Positions 7,616 to 14,499 of a stretch of DNA of 24,651 nucleotides are shown in pieces. Where the stretch lies: assembly GCA_023434205.1 (NCBI GenBank), contig JAEYTB010000211.1:1-24651 (forward strand), given 5' to 3'. The translations under genes were made by a program, and so were the position numbers. A model generated the notes under the pieces. The model ran no database searches and was not told the DNA's origin. It was given only the letters and a program-made list of their open reading frames with translations. The DNA comes from Planctomycetota bacterium. Its GTDB lineage: Bacteria; Planctomycetota; Phycisphaerae; Phycisphaerales; UBA1924. Within the stretch, counting starts at the first letter, position 1, and each line of letters starts with the position of its first letter.

Positions 7616-8473
7616 ATGCCCATCCGTGTATACAAAAGAACCTCCGCCGGCCGCCGCAACGCGTCGGTGAACGAGCACGCGGAAGTCACCAAGAACTTCC
7701 CCGAGAAGTCGCTCCTGGCCCCCCTGCCCAAGACCGGCGGGCGCAACCACAGCGGCAAGATCACGTCCCGCGGCATCGGCGGCGGCGTCAAGAAGATGTA
7801 CCGCATGATCGACTTCAAGCGCCGCGACCGCGACGGCATTGAGGGGAAGGTCATCGGCATCGAGTACGACCCCAACCGCTCCTGCCACATCGCCCTCATC
7901 GAGTACACCGACGGCGTAAAGCGCTACATCCCCTCGCCCGAGCACCTGCAGGAGGGCCAGGCGATCTTCACCTCCAGCACCGATCCGGTCGAGCCCACCC
8001 CCGGCAACTGCATGACGCTGCGTTTCGTCCCCACCGGCCTCGACGTGCACTGCGTCGAGCTCGAGCCCGGGCGCGGCGCCAAGATCTGCCGCTCCGCCGG
8101 CACCTACTGCAAGATGACCAACAAGGAGGGTGACTACGCCACCCTCACCTTCCCCAGCGGCGAAATCCGGCGCGTCCCGCTCGACTGCCGCTGCACCATC
8201 GGCAAGGTCGGCAACGGCGACCACCGCCTCCGCAAGCTCGGCAAGGCCGGCCTCTCCCGCCTGATGGGCGTCCGCCCCATCACCCGCGGCGTCGCCAAGA
8301 GCCACCACGCCCACCCGCTGGGCGGCGGCTCGGGCCGCAGCAAGGGCAACCGCCCGCTGTGCGGACCCACCGGCGTCCACGCCAAGGGCGGCAACACCCG
8401 CAACCGCAAGAAGCACTCCAGCAAGCTCATCATCCGCCGGCGCGTCAGCAAGCGCTACGGCCAGAAGAAGTAA
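7616..8473 (+). CDS. rplB: 50S ribosomal protein L2 (uL2) with divergent signature motif
   Basis: The 285-residue protein is clearly L2: SGKITSRGIGGGVKKMYR (46-63), YDPNRSCHIALIEY (84-97), the RSAGTYCKM segment (159-167) and LGKAGLSRLMGVRP (208-221). L2 is needed for subunit association and peptidyl transferase activity. The near-universal motif NPVDHPHGGGEGR reads SHHAHPLGGGSGR here (229-241); H233 corresponds to the functionally important His229 of Escherichia coli and is kept, but the second His, the Asp and the Glu are changed. The C-terminus (NRKKHSSKLIIRRRVSKR) is canonical. It overlaps nothing and is followed by a short leader shared in part with rpsH. Confidence 0.96.
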   Translation: MPIRVYKRTSAGRRNASVNEHAEVTKNFPEKSLLAPLPKTGGRNHSGKITSRGIGGGVKKMYRMIDFKRRDRDGIEGKVIGIEYDPNRSCHIALIEYTDGVKRYIPSPEHLQEGQAIFTSSTDPVEPTPGNCMTLRFVPTGLDVHCVELEPGRGAKICRSAGTYCKMTNKEGDYATLTFPSGEIRRVPLDCRCTIGKVGNGDHRLRKLGKAGLSRLMGVRPITRGVAKSHHAHPLGGGSGRSKGNRPLCGPTGVHAKGGNTRNRKKHSSKLIIRRRVSKRYGQKK

Positions 8474-8487
8474 CCCCGACCCAGGAC

Positions 8488-8503
8488 CCCAGGACTTAGG
8501 ACA
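8488..8503 (+). repeat. 16-nt leader repeat, copy 1 (before rpsS)
   Basis: The string CCCAGGACTTAGGACA occurs here and again, identically, at 13007-13022 before rpsH. An additional GACCCAGGAC occurs just upstream at both places (8478 and 12990). The element contains two AGGAC Shine-Dalgarno-like cores, the last 9 nt before the rpsS ATG. Confidence 0.8.
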
Positions 8504-8511
8504 GAACCACC

Positions 8512-8805
8512 ATGGGACGCAGCCTCAAGAAAGGTCCGTACGTCGACGAGAAGCTCTTCCGCAAGGTCGAGAAGCTCAATGCCAACCGCCGGCGCGAGCC
8601 CATCAAGACCTGGGCCCGCCGCAGCACCATCGTCCCCGAGTTCATCGGGCACACCTTCAAGGTGCACAACGGCAAGGCCTTCCTCGACGTGTTCGTGACC
8701 GAGGACATGGTCGGGCACAAGCTCGGCGAGTTCAGCATCTCCCGCACCTTCCGGGGCCACACGAACAAGAAGGAAGGCATCGAGGGCGCGCCCGCCAAGG
8801 GCTAA
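8512..8805 (+). CDS. rpsS: 30S ribosomal protein S19 (uS19)
   Basis: The 97-residue protein begins MGRSLKKGPYVDEKL and contains KTWARRSTIVPEFIGHTF (39-56), HNGKAF, and the C-terminal VGHKLGEFSISRTFRGH (66-82), all standard S19 features. S19 binds the 30S head beside S13 and contacts the A-site region. Length is slightly greater than the usual 92, owing to a short tail after the conserved GH. Its start follows a repeated leader motif also found before rpsH. The rplV start lies 28 nt after the stop. Confidence 0.97.
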   Translation: MGRSLKKGPYVDEKLFRKVEKLNANRRREPIKTWARRSTIVPEFIGHTFKVHNGKAFLDVFVTEDMVGHKLGEFSISRTFRGHTNKKEGIEGAPAKG

Positions 8806-8833
8806 GTAAGCACCGCAGACCGAGGGCTCAACC

Positions 8834-9397
8834 GTGAGGATTCGAGGAAACAAACTGAAGCAGCGGGCCCAGGACGCTGGCCTGAGCGTGGAACAGCTCG
8901 CCGCCGCGATCGCCGATGAAGGCTTCCGCGTCGACCGGGCCGTCAGCGCCATCAACAACTGGATGGCCGGCCGTGACCACCCGCGCTGCAAGGCGCCGAT
9001 GATCACCAAGCTCGCCGCGGCCCTCCAGTGCGACGCCAAGGACATCGCCGCGTTCACCAGCGAAGTCCGCCACCACCGGGGCAGCCCCCGCAAGGCCGGC
9101 CTGATCGCCGCCCTGATCCGCGGCAAGGACGTGATCACGGCCCAAGACCTCCTGCGGTTCACCACCAAGAAGGCCGCGGTGAACTTCAAGAAGTGCCTGA
9201 ACGCCGCCATCACCGACGCCGAAGTGTCCGGGGCGGACACCACGGCCCTGTTCGTCAGCGAGAGCCGCGTCGACCACGGCCCGGTCATCAAGCGTTTCCA
9301 GCCCAAGGACCGCGGGCGGGCGCACCAGATCCTCAAGCCGTTGTCGCACATCACCATCAGCGTTGAAGAGCGCACCGCGAAGGCGGGGGCGAGGTAA
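8834..9397 (+). CDS. rplV: 50S ribosomal protein L22 (uL22) fused to an N-terminal helix-turn-helix domain
   Basis: The 187-residue product is much longer than typical L22 (about 110). Residues about 76-180 are L22: EVRHHRGSPRKAGLIAALIRGK (77-98), LLRFTTKKAAVNFKKCLNAAI (107-127) and KRFQPKDRGRAHQILKPLSHITI (153-175). Residues 6-73 resemble an Xre/Cro-type helix-turn-helix: NKLKQRAQDAGLSVEQLAAAI, then a helix around RAVSAINNWMAGRDHPR, then APMITKLAAALQCD. GTG at 8834 is the start because GAGGG lies 7 nt ahead and the region has the same GC3 bias as the rest; the alternative internal ATG at 8999 would leave a gap of nearly 200 nt. The L22 assignment is secure; DNA or RNA binding by the extra domain is inference. 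Confidence 0.93.
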   Translation: MRIRGNKLKQRAQDAGLSVEQLAAAIADEGFRVDRAVSAINNWMAGRDHPRCKAPMITKLAAALQCDAKDIAAFTSEVRHHRGSPRKAGLIAALIRGKDVITAQDLLRFTTKKAAVNFKKCLNAAITDAEVSGADTTALFVSESRVDHGPVIKRFQPKDRGRAHQILKPLSHITISVEERTAKAGAR

Positions 9398-9399
9398 GC

Positions 9400-10101
9400 A
9401 TGGGACAAAAGACGCATCCATTCGGTCTGAGGCTGGGCATTACCGAGGCGCACAAGAGCCGGTGGTACGCCCCCAAGGCGCTGTACGGCGAGCTGCTCGT
9501 CGAGGACGAGAAGATCCGCAAGTGGCTCGACAAGCGCCTCAACCGCAGACCCCCAAACGCCGCGGTCTCCGACATCCACATCGAGCGCACCCGCGAGGAG
9601 CTGAAGGTCATCATCAAGACCGCCCGCCCGGGCCTGGTGATCGGCCCCAAGGGCGCCGAGGTCGAGCGGATGACCGAAGAGCTCCAGTACATGACGGGCC
9701 GCAAGGTCGCCATCTCGATCATCGAGATCAAGAACGCCGACCTGGACCCCAACCTCATCGCCGAGGCGGTCGCGGAGCAGCTCGTCAAGCGGGCCAGCTT
9801 CCGGCGCGTGGTCAAGATGAAGTGCGAGGCCGCGATGACGGCCGGCGCCAAGGGCGCCAAGATCCAGGTCTCCGGCCGCCTGGGCGGCGCGGAAATGAGC
9901 CGCGTCCTGGCGGTCCGCCTGGGCTCGCTCCCCCTCTCGACGCTGCAGGCGCGGGTGGAGTACGGGTTCGCCGAGGCCCGCACGACGTACGGCGTCATCG
10001 GCGTGAAGGTGTGGGTCTACAAGGGCATGTACACGACGGAAGCGGACGAGAACACCTCGAACGCCGCGGGCGGCCGCGCCCGTGCCCGTGGTCGCAAGTG
10101 A
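9400..10101 (+). CDS. rpsC: 30S ribosomal protein S3 (uS3)
   Basis: The 233-residue protein begins MGQKTHPFGLRLGI, typical of bacterial S3. A type II KH domain spans about residues 38-106 with the GPKG loop (VIGPKGAEVERM, 82-93), and the C-terminal domain includes GAKGAKIQVSGRLGGAEMSR (150-169) and the YGFAEARTTYGVIGVKVW segment (188-205). S3 lies at the mRNA entry tunnel and has helicase activity with S4 and S5. It starts 2 nt after the rplV stop, so the two are translationally coupled. The tail is Arg/Ala/Gly-rich. A GC hairpin (about 10107-10126) separates it from rplP. Confidence 0.97.
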   Translation: MGQKTHPFGLRLGITEAHKSRWYAPKALYGELLVEDEKIRKWLDKRLNRRPPNAAVSDIHIERTREELKVIIKTARPGLVIGPKGAEVERMTEELQYMTGRKVAISIIEIKNADLDPNLIAEAVAEQLVKRASFRRVVKMKCEAAMTAGAKGAKIQVSGRLGGAEMSRVLAVRLGSLPLSTLQARVEYGFAEARTTYGVIGVKVWVYKGMYTTEADENTSNAAGGRARARGRK

Positions 10102-10138
10102 GTTTGAACGGGCCCCGGGCCCGGTTGGAGTGTGATCG

Positions 10139-10558
10139 ATGGCGTTGATGCCAAAACGAGTGAAGTACCGCAAGGAAATGCGGCGAGTCCGTGACCGCAA
10201 GGCCACCAAGGGCAACTATGTGGCCTTCGGCGACTACGGGCTCCAGGCCCTGGAGGGCGCGTGGGTCAGCGGGCAGGTGCTCGAGGCCGGCCGCATCGCC
10301 GCGATGCACTTCGTCAAGCGCGAGGGCAAGCTCTTCATCCGCGTCTTCCCGGACAAGCCCATCTCCAAGAAGCCCCTGGAGACGCGAATGGGCACCGGCA
10401 AGGCCGAGGTCGAGTACTGGGCCGCGCGGGTCAAGCCCGGCACCATGCTCTTTGAGATGGCCGGCGTCCCCGAGCACACCGCCAAGCTCGCCCTGCTCCG
10501 CGTCGCGATGAAGATGCCCGTCAAGTGCCGGTTCGTCGGCCGCCGGGTGCGCGTCTAA
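10139..10558 (+). CDS. rplP: 50S ribosomal protein L16 (uL16)
   Basis: The 139-residue protein matches L16 along its length: MPKRVKYRKEMR (4-15), GNYVAFGDYGLQALEGAWVS (25-44), the basic loop and PDKPISKKPLETRMGTGKAEVEYW (71-94), and VPEHTAKLALLRVAMKMPVKCRFV (109-132). L16 organises the A-site tRNA elbow region and the central protuberance base. ATG at 10139 is preferred to the ATG at 10148 because TTGGAG lies eight bases ahead. Length is near the usual 136-138. Confidence 0.97.
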   Translation: MALMPKRVKYRKEMRRVRDRKATKGNYVAFGDYGLQALEGAWVSGQVLEAGRIAAMHFVKREGKLFIRVFPDKPISKKPLETRMGTGKAEVEYWAARVKPGTMLFEMAGVPEHTAKLALLRVAMKMPVKCRFVGRRVRV

Positions 10559-10598
10559 CCGAAACACAAACCGCCCCGCGGCGGAGTTGGAGACGGCC

Positions 10599-10799
10599 AT
10601 GAAGGCAGCAGAAGCACACAAAATGAAGGACGAGGAGCTCACCCAGGAGCTGGCCCGTCTGCGCAACGACCTGTACGACCTGCGCAGCCAGTCCGTCACC
10701 GAGAAGGTCGAGGACACCTCCAAGTTCAAGAAGCTCCGCAAGGACATCGCCCGCCTGCTCACCGAGCGCCGCTCGCGGGCCCTGGGCGCGAAGGCGTAA
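10599..10799 (+). CDS. rpmC: 50S ribosomal protein L29 (uL29)
   Basis: This 66-residue protein is all-helical in character: MKDEELTQELARLRNDLYDLRSQ (8-30 region) is the L29 N-terminal helix, followed by a linker and KFKKLRKDIARLLTERRSR. It sits by the tunnel exit next to L23. The ATG at 10599 is chosen because GGAG lies six bases ahead; an in-frame TTG at 10587 overlaps that site. The family's usual hinge N...LRNDLYDLR is intact, and the length is normal. rpsQ begins 11 nt after the stop. Confidence 0.95.
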   Translation: MKAAEAHKMKDEELTQELARLRNDLYDLRSQSVTEKVEDTSKFKKLRKDIARLLTERRSRALGAKA

Positions 10800-10810
10800 G
10801 AGGACACACG

Positions 10811-11146
10811 ATGGCGACCACCAAGACCACCACCAAGGCTCCCGCCAAGACCCCGGCCGCGAAGGCCCAGGCCACCCGCATCGGCGTGGTAGACACCGAC
10901 GGCCGCAACAAGACACGGCGCGTCGTGGTGAACTACCAGGACAAGCACCCCAAGTACGGCAAGTACATCCGCAAGCGGACCGTGCTGCACGTGCACGACG
11001 AGAACAACGAGAGCAAGTCCGGGGACCTGGTCGAGGTCGTGCCCTGCCGCCCCATCAGCAAGACCAAGAGCTGGAAGCTCGTGCGGATCGTCGAGAAGCG
11101 GGCCGAGTTCGCCGCGGCCATCAAGAGCGTCAAGGAAATGCAGTAA
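10811..11146 (+). CDS. rpsQ: 30S ribosomal protein S17 (uS17) with Lys/Ala/Thr-rich N-terminal extension
   Basis: The 111-residue product is about 25 residues longer than typical S17. The first ~22 residues (MATTKTTTKAPAKTPAAKAQ) are low complexity and probably disordered; the OB-fold starts at RIGVVDTDGRNKTRRVVV. Conserved elements HPKYGKYIRKRTVLHVHDE (52-70 region), SKSGDLVEVVPCRPISKTKS and the closing WKLVRIVEK are present. S17 binds 16S rRNA early in assembly. A GAGG site lies 6 nt before the ATG; no downstream ATG would give a canonical length. Similar basic tails appear on other proteins of this cluster. Confidence 0.96.
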   Translation: MATTKTTTKAPAKTPAAKAQATRIGVVDTDGRNKTRRVVVNYQDKHPKYGKYIRKRTVLHVHDENNESKSGDLVEVVPCRPISKTKSWKLVRIVEKRAEFAAAIKSVKEMQ

Positions 11147-11178
11147 GCCCGCCTCCCGGGCAGAAGAAGAGTTGAGCC

Positions 11179-11565
11179 ATGCTGCAGCAGGAAACCAGGT
11201 GTGAAGTCGCGGATAACTCGGGGGCGAAGATCGCCTACGTCATCCGCGTGTACGGCGGCTCGACCGCCACGGGCAAGTTCACCCGCCGCACGGCCGGCGT
11301 GGGCGACCGTGTCTTCGTGTCGATCAAGAAGGCCCTCCCCGGCGCCGACGTCAAGCCCGGCGACAAGAGCAAGGCCGTCGTGGTCCGCACCACCAAGCCC
11401 ACCCGCCGCGCCGACGGCTCCTACGTCAAGTTCGACAGCAACGCGGTGGTCCTCATCCAGGACGACGGCAACCCCAAGGGCACCCGCATCTTCGGCCCCG
11501 TCGCCCGCGAGCTCCGCGACAAGAACTACATGAAGATCGTCTCCCTGGCCTCCGAAGTGATCTGA
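11179..11565 (+). CDS. rplN: 50S ribosomal protein L14 (uL14)
   Basis: The 128-residue protein begins MLQQETRCEVADNSGAK and contains YVIRVYGGS (18-26 region), VGDRVFVSIKKALP, VKPGDKSKAVVVRTTK, RADGSYVKFDSNAVVLI and GTRIFGPVARELRD, the full L14 pattern. L14 forms bridge B8 with 16S rRNA and is the site where the silencing factor RsfS acts. Length is slightly above the usual 122, with a small insertion around residues 44-52. It lies 32 nt after rpsQ and 20 nt before rplX. Confidence 0.97.
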   Translation: MLQQETRCEVADNSGAKIAYVIRVYGGSTATGKFTRRTAGVGDRVFVSIKKALPGADVKPGDKSKAVVVRTTKPTRRADGSYVKFDSNAVVLIQDDGNPKGTRIFGPVARELRDKNYMKIVSLASEVI

Positions 11566-11585
11566 CCGAGAAGAAGGACCCAGTC

Positions 11586-11966
11586 ATGCCCCGCCACGTC
11601 CGCAAAGGTGACACAGTGATGGTGACCAGCGGCTCTTTCAAGGGCCAGGTCGGTGAGATCATCCGCGTCATCACCAAGACCGACCAGGTGCTTGTCAAGG
11701 GTGTCAACCTGCACACCAAGCACGTCAAGCCCACCCGCATCGCGCCCCAGGGCGGCATCATCACCAAGGAGATGCCCCTGCACCTGAGCAAGGTGAGCCC
11801 CGTCGTCGACGGCAAGCCCGTCCGCGTCGGCTTCCGCATCGAGGCCGACGGCTCAAAGGTCCGCGTGGCCCGCCACGCCGGCAAGGAGCTCAAGGTCCTC
11901 GGCACCATCCGCGCCGCCTCCGAGAAGGCCGCCCCGGCGAAGAAGAAGGCCAGCAAGAAGAAGTAA
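11586..11966 (+). CDS. rplX: 50S ribosomal protein L24 (uL24)
   Basis: The 126-residue product has the KOW motif at its N-terminus (HVRKGDTVMVTSGSFKGQVGEI, 4-25, containing the invariant Gly) and the L24 segments VLVKGVNLHTKHVKP (38-52) and GGIITKEMPLHLSKVSPV (58-75). It is an assembly initiator near the tunnel exit. The C-terminal 17 residues (SEKAAPAKKKASKKK at the end) form a Lys/Ala tail that makes it longer than the usual ~105. GAAGGA lies ahead of the ATG. rplE follows after 46 nt. Confidence 0.96.
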   Translation: MPRHVRKGDTVMVTSGSFKGQVGEIIRVITKTDQVLVKGVNLHTKHVKPTRIAPQGGIITKEMPLHLSKVSPVVDGKPVRVGFRIEADGSKVRVARHAGKELKVLGTIRAASEKAAPAKKKASKKK

Positions 11967-12012
11967 TCCAATCCAGGCCGCGGCCTGAACCCACAGCGAA
12001 GCGAGCTGAACC

Positions 12013-12747
12013 ATGTCGAAGGAAGAACAGAAAAAGCAGGCCCCCAAGGAAGGCGCTCCCAAGGAGCACGCCGCCAAGGAAGGCAAGAAGGGCGGCCAGC
12101 CCAGCGGCAAGAAGCCGTCCGGCTCCGGCAAGAAGCACGTCTCCGAGGCCGTCGAGGCCGAGGCGGCGGCCGGTCCCAAGGCGCCCCCGCGCCTCCGCGT
12201 CATGTACCAGGACCAGGTCCGCAAGGCCGTCTCCGACAAGTTTGGCATCACCAACCCCATGGAGATGCCCAAGCTCGAGAAGATCGTGCTCAACGTCAAC
12301 ATGGGCCGCCACCTCGAGGGCAGCAAGCTCCCCCCGCACGTCCGCGGCCAGGTCATCGAGACCCTCACCAAGGTCACCGGCCAGAAGCCCGTGGTCGTCA
12401 AGGCCAAGAAGAGCGTCAGCAACTTCAAGCTCCGCGAGGGCTTCGAGTCGTCCGCGATGGTCACCATCCGGCGCGAGCGCATGTGGCACTTCCTCGACCG
12501 CCTCATCAACCTCGCGACGCCCCGAATCAAGGACTTCCGCGGCCTGCCCGACAAGGCCTTTGACCGCCAGGGCAACTACGCCATGGGCCTGACCGAGCAG
12601 GGCGTGTTCCCCGAGATCAACATGGCAGAGGCCCAGTTCACCCACGGCATGAACATCAACTTCTGCTTCTCCAACTCCACCCCCGAGCGCAGCCGCTTCG
12701 TCCTCGAGCAGCTCGGCATGCCCTTCCGCAAGCCCGATCAGAAGTAA
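12013..12747 (+). CDS. rplE: 50S ribosomal protein L5 (uL5) with ~58-residue basic N-terminal extension
   Basis: The 244-residue protein is about 65 longer than typical L5 (179). Residues 1-58 are low-complexity Lys/Glu/Ala/Pro/Gly sequence (repeats of PKEG, AKEG, GKK) with a short acidic stretch VEAEAAAG; L5 itself starts near PPRLRVMYQDQVRKAV (58-73). Conserved parts include KLEKIVLNVNMG, GQKPVVVKAKKSVSNFKLREG, VTIRRERMWHFLDRLI and PRIKDFRGL. L5 binds 5S rRNA and contacts P-site tRNA. The ATG at 12013 is followed by codons with the same strong GC3 bias, supporting a real extension; a start at M64 would cut conserved sequence. Confidence 0.95.
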   Translation: MSKEEQKKQAPKEGAPKEHAAKEGKKGGQPSGKKPSGSGKKHVSEAVEAEAAAGPKAPPRLRVMYQDQVRKAVSDKFGITNPMEMPKLEKIVLNVNMGRHLEGSKLPPHVRGQVIETLTKVTGQKPVVVKAKKSVSNFKLREGFESSAMVTIRRERMWHFLDRLINLATPRIKDFRGLPDKAFDRQGNYAMGLTEQGVFPEINMAEAQFTHGMNINFCFSNSTPERSRFVLEQLGMPFRKPDQK

Positions 12748-12786
12748 ACCCCAGGAACCCCCACGGCAGACAGCCGGAGCCAGACC

Positions 12787-12972
12787 ATGACCACCAAGGC
12801 ACAGATGGCCAAGACCAGGCGGACCCCCAAGTTCAGCACCCGCATCGTGCGGCGCTGCGAGCTGACGGGCCGCGCCCGCGGCGTGTACCGCAAGTTCCGC
12901 ATCAGCCGCATCATGCTCCGCAAGCTCGCGCTCGAGGGCAAGATCCCGGGCATGCGCAAGGCAAGCTGGTAA
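12787..12972 (+). CDS. rpsN: 30S ribosomal protein S14 (uS14), short form lacking the zinc site
   Basis: The 61-residue protein has the length of the zinc-binding S14 form and aligns without gaps to it: KTRRTPKFSTRIVRRCELTGRARGV and the ending GKIPGMRKASW. The zinc motif CxxC-x12-CxxC has only its first cysteine: C24 is kept, but the other three positions are T27, S40 and M43, so zinc binding is not expected. S14 is placed late into the 30S head. GGAGCC lies shortly before the ATG. It sits in the expected place between rplE and rpsH. A second rpsN copy elsewhere cannot be excluded. Confidence 0.93.
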   Translation: MTTKAQMAKTRRTPKFSTRIVRRCELTGRARGVYRKFRISRIMLRKLALEGKIPGMRKASW

Positions 12973-13006
12973 ACACCGCGGCGATCAACGACCCAGGACT
13001 CTTTGA

Positions 13007-13022
13007 CCCAGGACTTAGGACA
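13007..13022 (+). repeat. 16-nt leader repeat, copy 2 (before rpsH)
   Basis: Identical to 8488-8503 before rpsS (CCCAGGACTTAGGACA); here GACCCAGGAC also occurs 17 nt earlier at 12990-12999, making a local near-duplication. The repeat ends 6 nt before the rpsH ATG, so its AGGAC core can act as the ribosome binding site. Confidence 0.8.
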
Positions 13023-13028
13023 CGAACT

Positions 13029-13427
13029 ATGGCGATCGGCGACCCAATCGCAGACATGCTCACCCGGATCCGCAACGCGGTCCGCAACCGCTCCAAGATG
13101 GTGACCTGCATCAACAGCAAGGTCTGCCGCGGGATCGCGGACGTCCTCCGCGACGAGGGCTACATCGACGGCTACGACGTGATCGAGGACGGCCGCCAGG
13201 GCCAGATCCGCGTCCGCCTGAAGTACGGCCCCGCCGGCGAGGCGGTGCTGCACAAGCTCCACCGTGAGAGCAAGCCGGGCCGGCGCGTCTACAACTCGGT
13301 GGACGAGCTCCCCCGCCCCCTCCAGGGCCTGGGCATCGCCATCGTCTCAACCAGCAAGGGTGTGCTCAGCGACCGCAAGGCCCGCACGGAGCGGGTGGGC
13401 GGCGAACTGCTCTGCACCATCGAGTAA
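13029..13427 (+). CDS. rpsH: 30S ribosomal protein S8 (uS8)
   Basis: The 132-residue protein opens with DPIADMLTRIRNAV (5-18) and has LRDEGYIDGY (40-49), RRVYNSVDELPRP (85-97), GLGIAIVSTSKGVLSDRKA (100-118 region) and the C-terminal GGELLCTIE, all characteristic of S8. It binds the central domain of 16S rRNA and in Escherichia coli is the translational repressor of the spc operon. Length is normal. Its leader carries a repeat shared with rpsS. A short GC hairpin (13446-13471) lies between it and rplF. Confidence 0.97.
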   Translation: MAIGDPIADMLTRIRNAVRNRSKMVTCINSKVCRGIADVLRDEGYIDGYDVIEDGRQGQIRVRLKYGPAGEAVLHKLHRESKPGRRVYNSVDELPRPLQGLGIAIVSTSKGVLSDRKARTERVGGELLCTIE

Positions 13428-13497
13428 ACAGGAACACGCGGAAGCCCGGCCAGCACGCTGAAGCGGGCCGGTGAGCAAGACGCACGAGGAGCCAGGA

Positions 13498-14052
13498 ATG
13501 TCACGGATCGGAAAGAAGACCATCGCAGTGCCCGCCGGCGTCAAGATCTCGGTCAAGGACCAGGTCGTCCACGTCGAAGGCCCCAAGGGCAAGCTCGACC
13601 TGACCTTCCGGCCCGAGGTGAAGGTGAACTGGGCCGAAAGCGAAAAGTCCATCAGCGTCGCCCTGGCCCCCGGGTACACCCCCGAGGACAAGGAAGCCAA
13701 CGCCTACTGGGGCTCCACCCGCGCCCACATCCGCAACATGATCGAGGGCGTGACCAAGGGCTACGAGAAGAACCTCGAGGTGGTGGGCGTGGGCTGGCAG
13801 GCCTCCCTCGCCGGCAAGCAGCTCAAGCTGGTCGTCGGCTACGCCAACCCGATCATGCTCGACATCCCCCAGGGTGTCAACGTCACCGTCGAGAAGCAGT
13901 TCGTCAAGGTCACCGGTGCGGACAAGGGCATCGTCGGCCACTTCGCCGCCTCCATGCGGGCCGTCCGCAAGCCCGAGCCCTACAACGGCAAGGGCATCAA
14001 GTACACCGATGAAGTCGTGAAGCGCAAGCAGGGCAAGCAGTTCGGCGCCTAA
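13498..14052 (+). CDS. rplF: 50S ribosomal protein L6 (uL6)
   Basis: The 184-residue protein begins MSRIGKKTIAVPAGVKI and contains the duplicated L6 fold; conserved parts are VEGPKGKLDL (25-34), RAHIRNMIEGVTKGYEKNLE (76-95), VGYANPI, and the C-terminal VRKPEPYNGKGIKYTDEVVKRKQGK (157-181). L6 lies near the sarcin-ricin loop and the GTPase centre. ATG at 13498 gives the family's N-terminus; an in-frame GTG at 13471 lies inside the stem of an upstream hairpin and would add unrelated residues. GAGGA lies 7 nt ahead. Confidence 0.97.
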   Translation: MSRIGKKTIAVPAGVKISVKDQVVHVEGPKGKLDLTFRPEVKVNWAESEKSISVALAPGYTPEDKEANAYWGSTRAHIRNMIEGVTKGYEKNLEVVGVGWQASLAGKQLKLVVGYANPIMLDIPQGVNVTVEKQFVKVTGADKGIVGHFAASMRAVRKPEPYNGKGIKYTDEVVKRKQGKQFGA

Positions 14053-14075
14053 GCCGCCTGAAGAGAGTTCAAGCC

Positions 14076-14438
14076 ATGAACAAGAACGTTGGAAAGCAGG
14101 TCAGGCGCAGCCGCCGTCGCATCGGCATCCGCAAGCGCATCAGCGGCACCGCCGAGCGTCCGCGCCTCTCGATCTACAAGTCGCTGAACCACATCTACGC
14201 CCAGATCATCAACGACCTGGACGGCAAGACCCTCGCCGCCGCGTCCACCATGGACAAGGCCGTGAAGGCCGACAAGACCGGCAACAGCGCCGCCGCCGCG
14301 GCCGTGGGTGACGCCATCGCCAAGGCCGCCAAGGCCGCCGGCGTGACCCAGGTCGTGTTCGACCGCGGCGGCTTCAAGTACCACGGGCGCGTCAAGGCCC
14401 TCGGCGACGCCGCCCGCAAGGGAGGCCTCAAGTTCTAA
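14076..14438 (+). CDS. rplR: 50S ribosomal protein L18 (uL18)
   Basis: The 120-residue protein has a basic N-terminus (KQVRRSRRRIGIRKRISGT, 8-26), then RPRLSIYKSLNHIYAQIINDLDGKTLAAAS (29-58) and the ending FDRGGFKYHGRVKALGDAARKGGLKF (95-120), typical of L18. It binds 5S rRNA with L5 in the central protuberance. AGAG-type ribosome binding sequence precedes the ATG. Length matches the family exactly and no extension is present, unlike several neighbours. Confidence 0.97.
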   Translation: MNKNVGKQVRRSRRRIGIRKRISGTAERPRLSIYKSLNHIYAQIINDLDGKTLAAASTMDKAVKADKTGNSAAAAAVGDAIAKAAKAAGVTQVVFDRGGFKYHGRVKALGDAARKGGLKF

Positions 14439-14499
14439 GTTCCGATCCGTGCCACGACCGGCTCTGAAGGTCGTGCCGAAGCCAGCTCACGAGATACCC

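Noticed and set aside
8999..9397. Shorter rplV starting at an internal ATG
   Set aside because: Would leave a gap of nearly 200 nt with coding bias, and the GTG at 8834 has a good ribosome binding site.
8455..10215. 586-codon antisense frame opposite rpsS, rplV and rpsC
   Set aside because: Spans several recognised genes on the other strand and has no domain.
13446..13471. Stem CCGGCC/GGCCGG before rplF as a regulatory structure
   Set aside because: Short stem with a 14-nt loop in GC-rich DNA; not distinguishable from chance.
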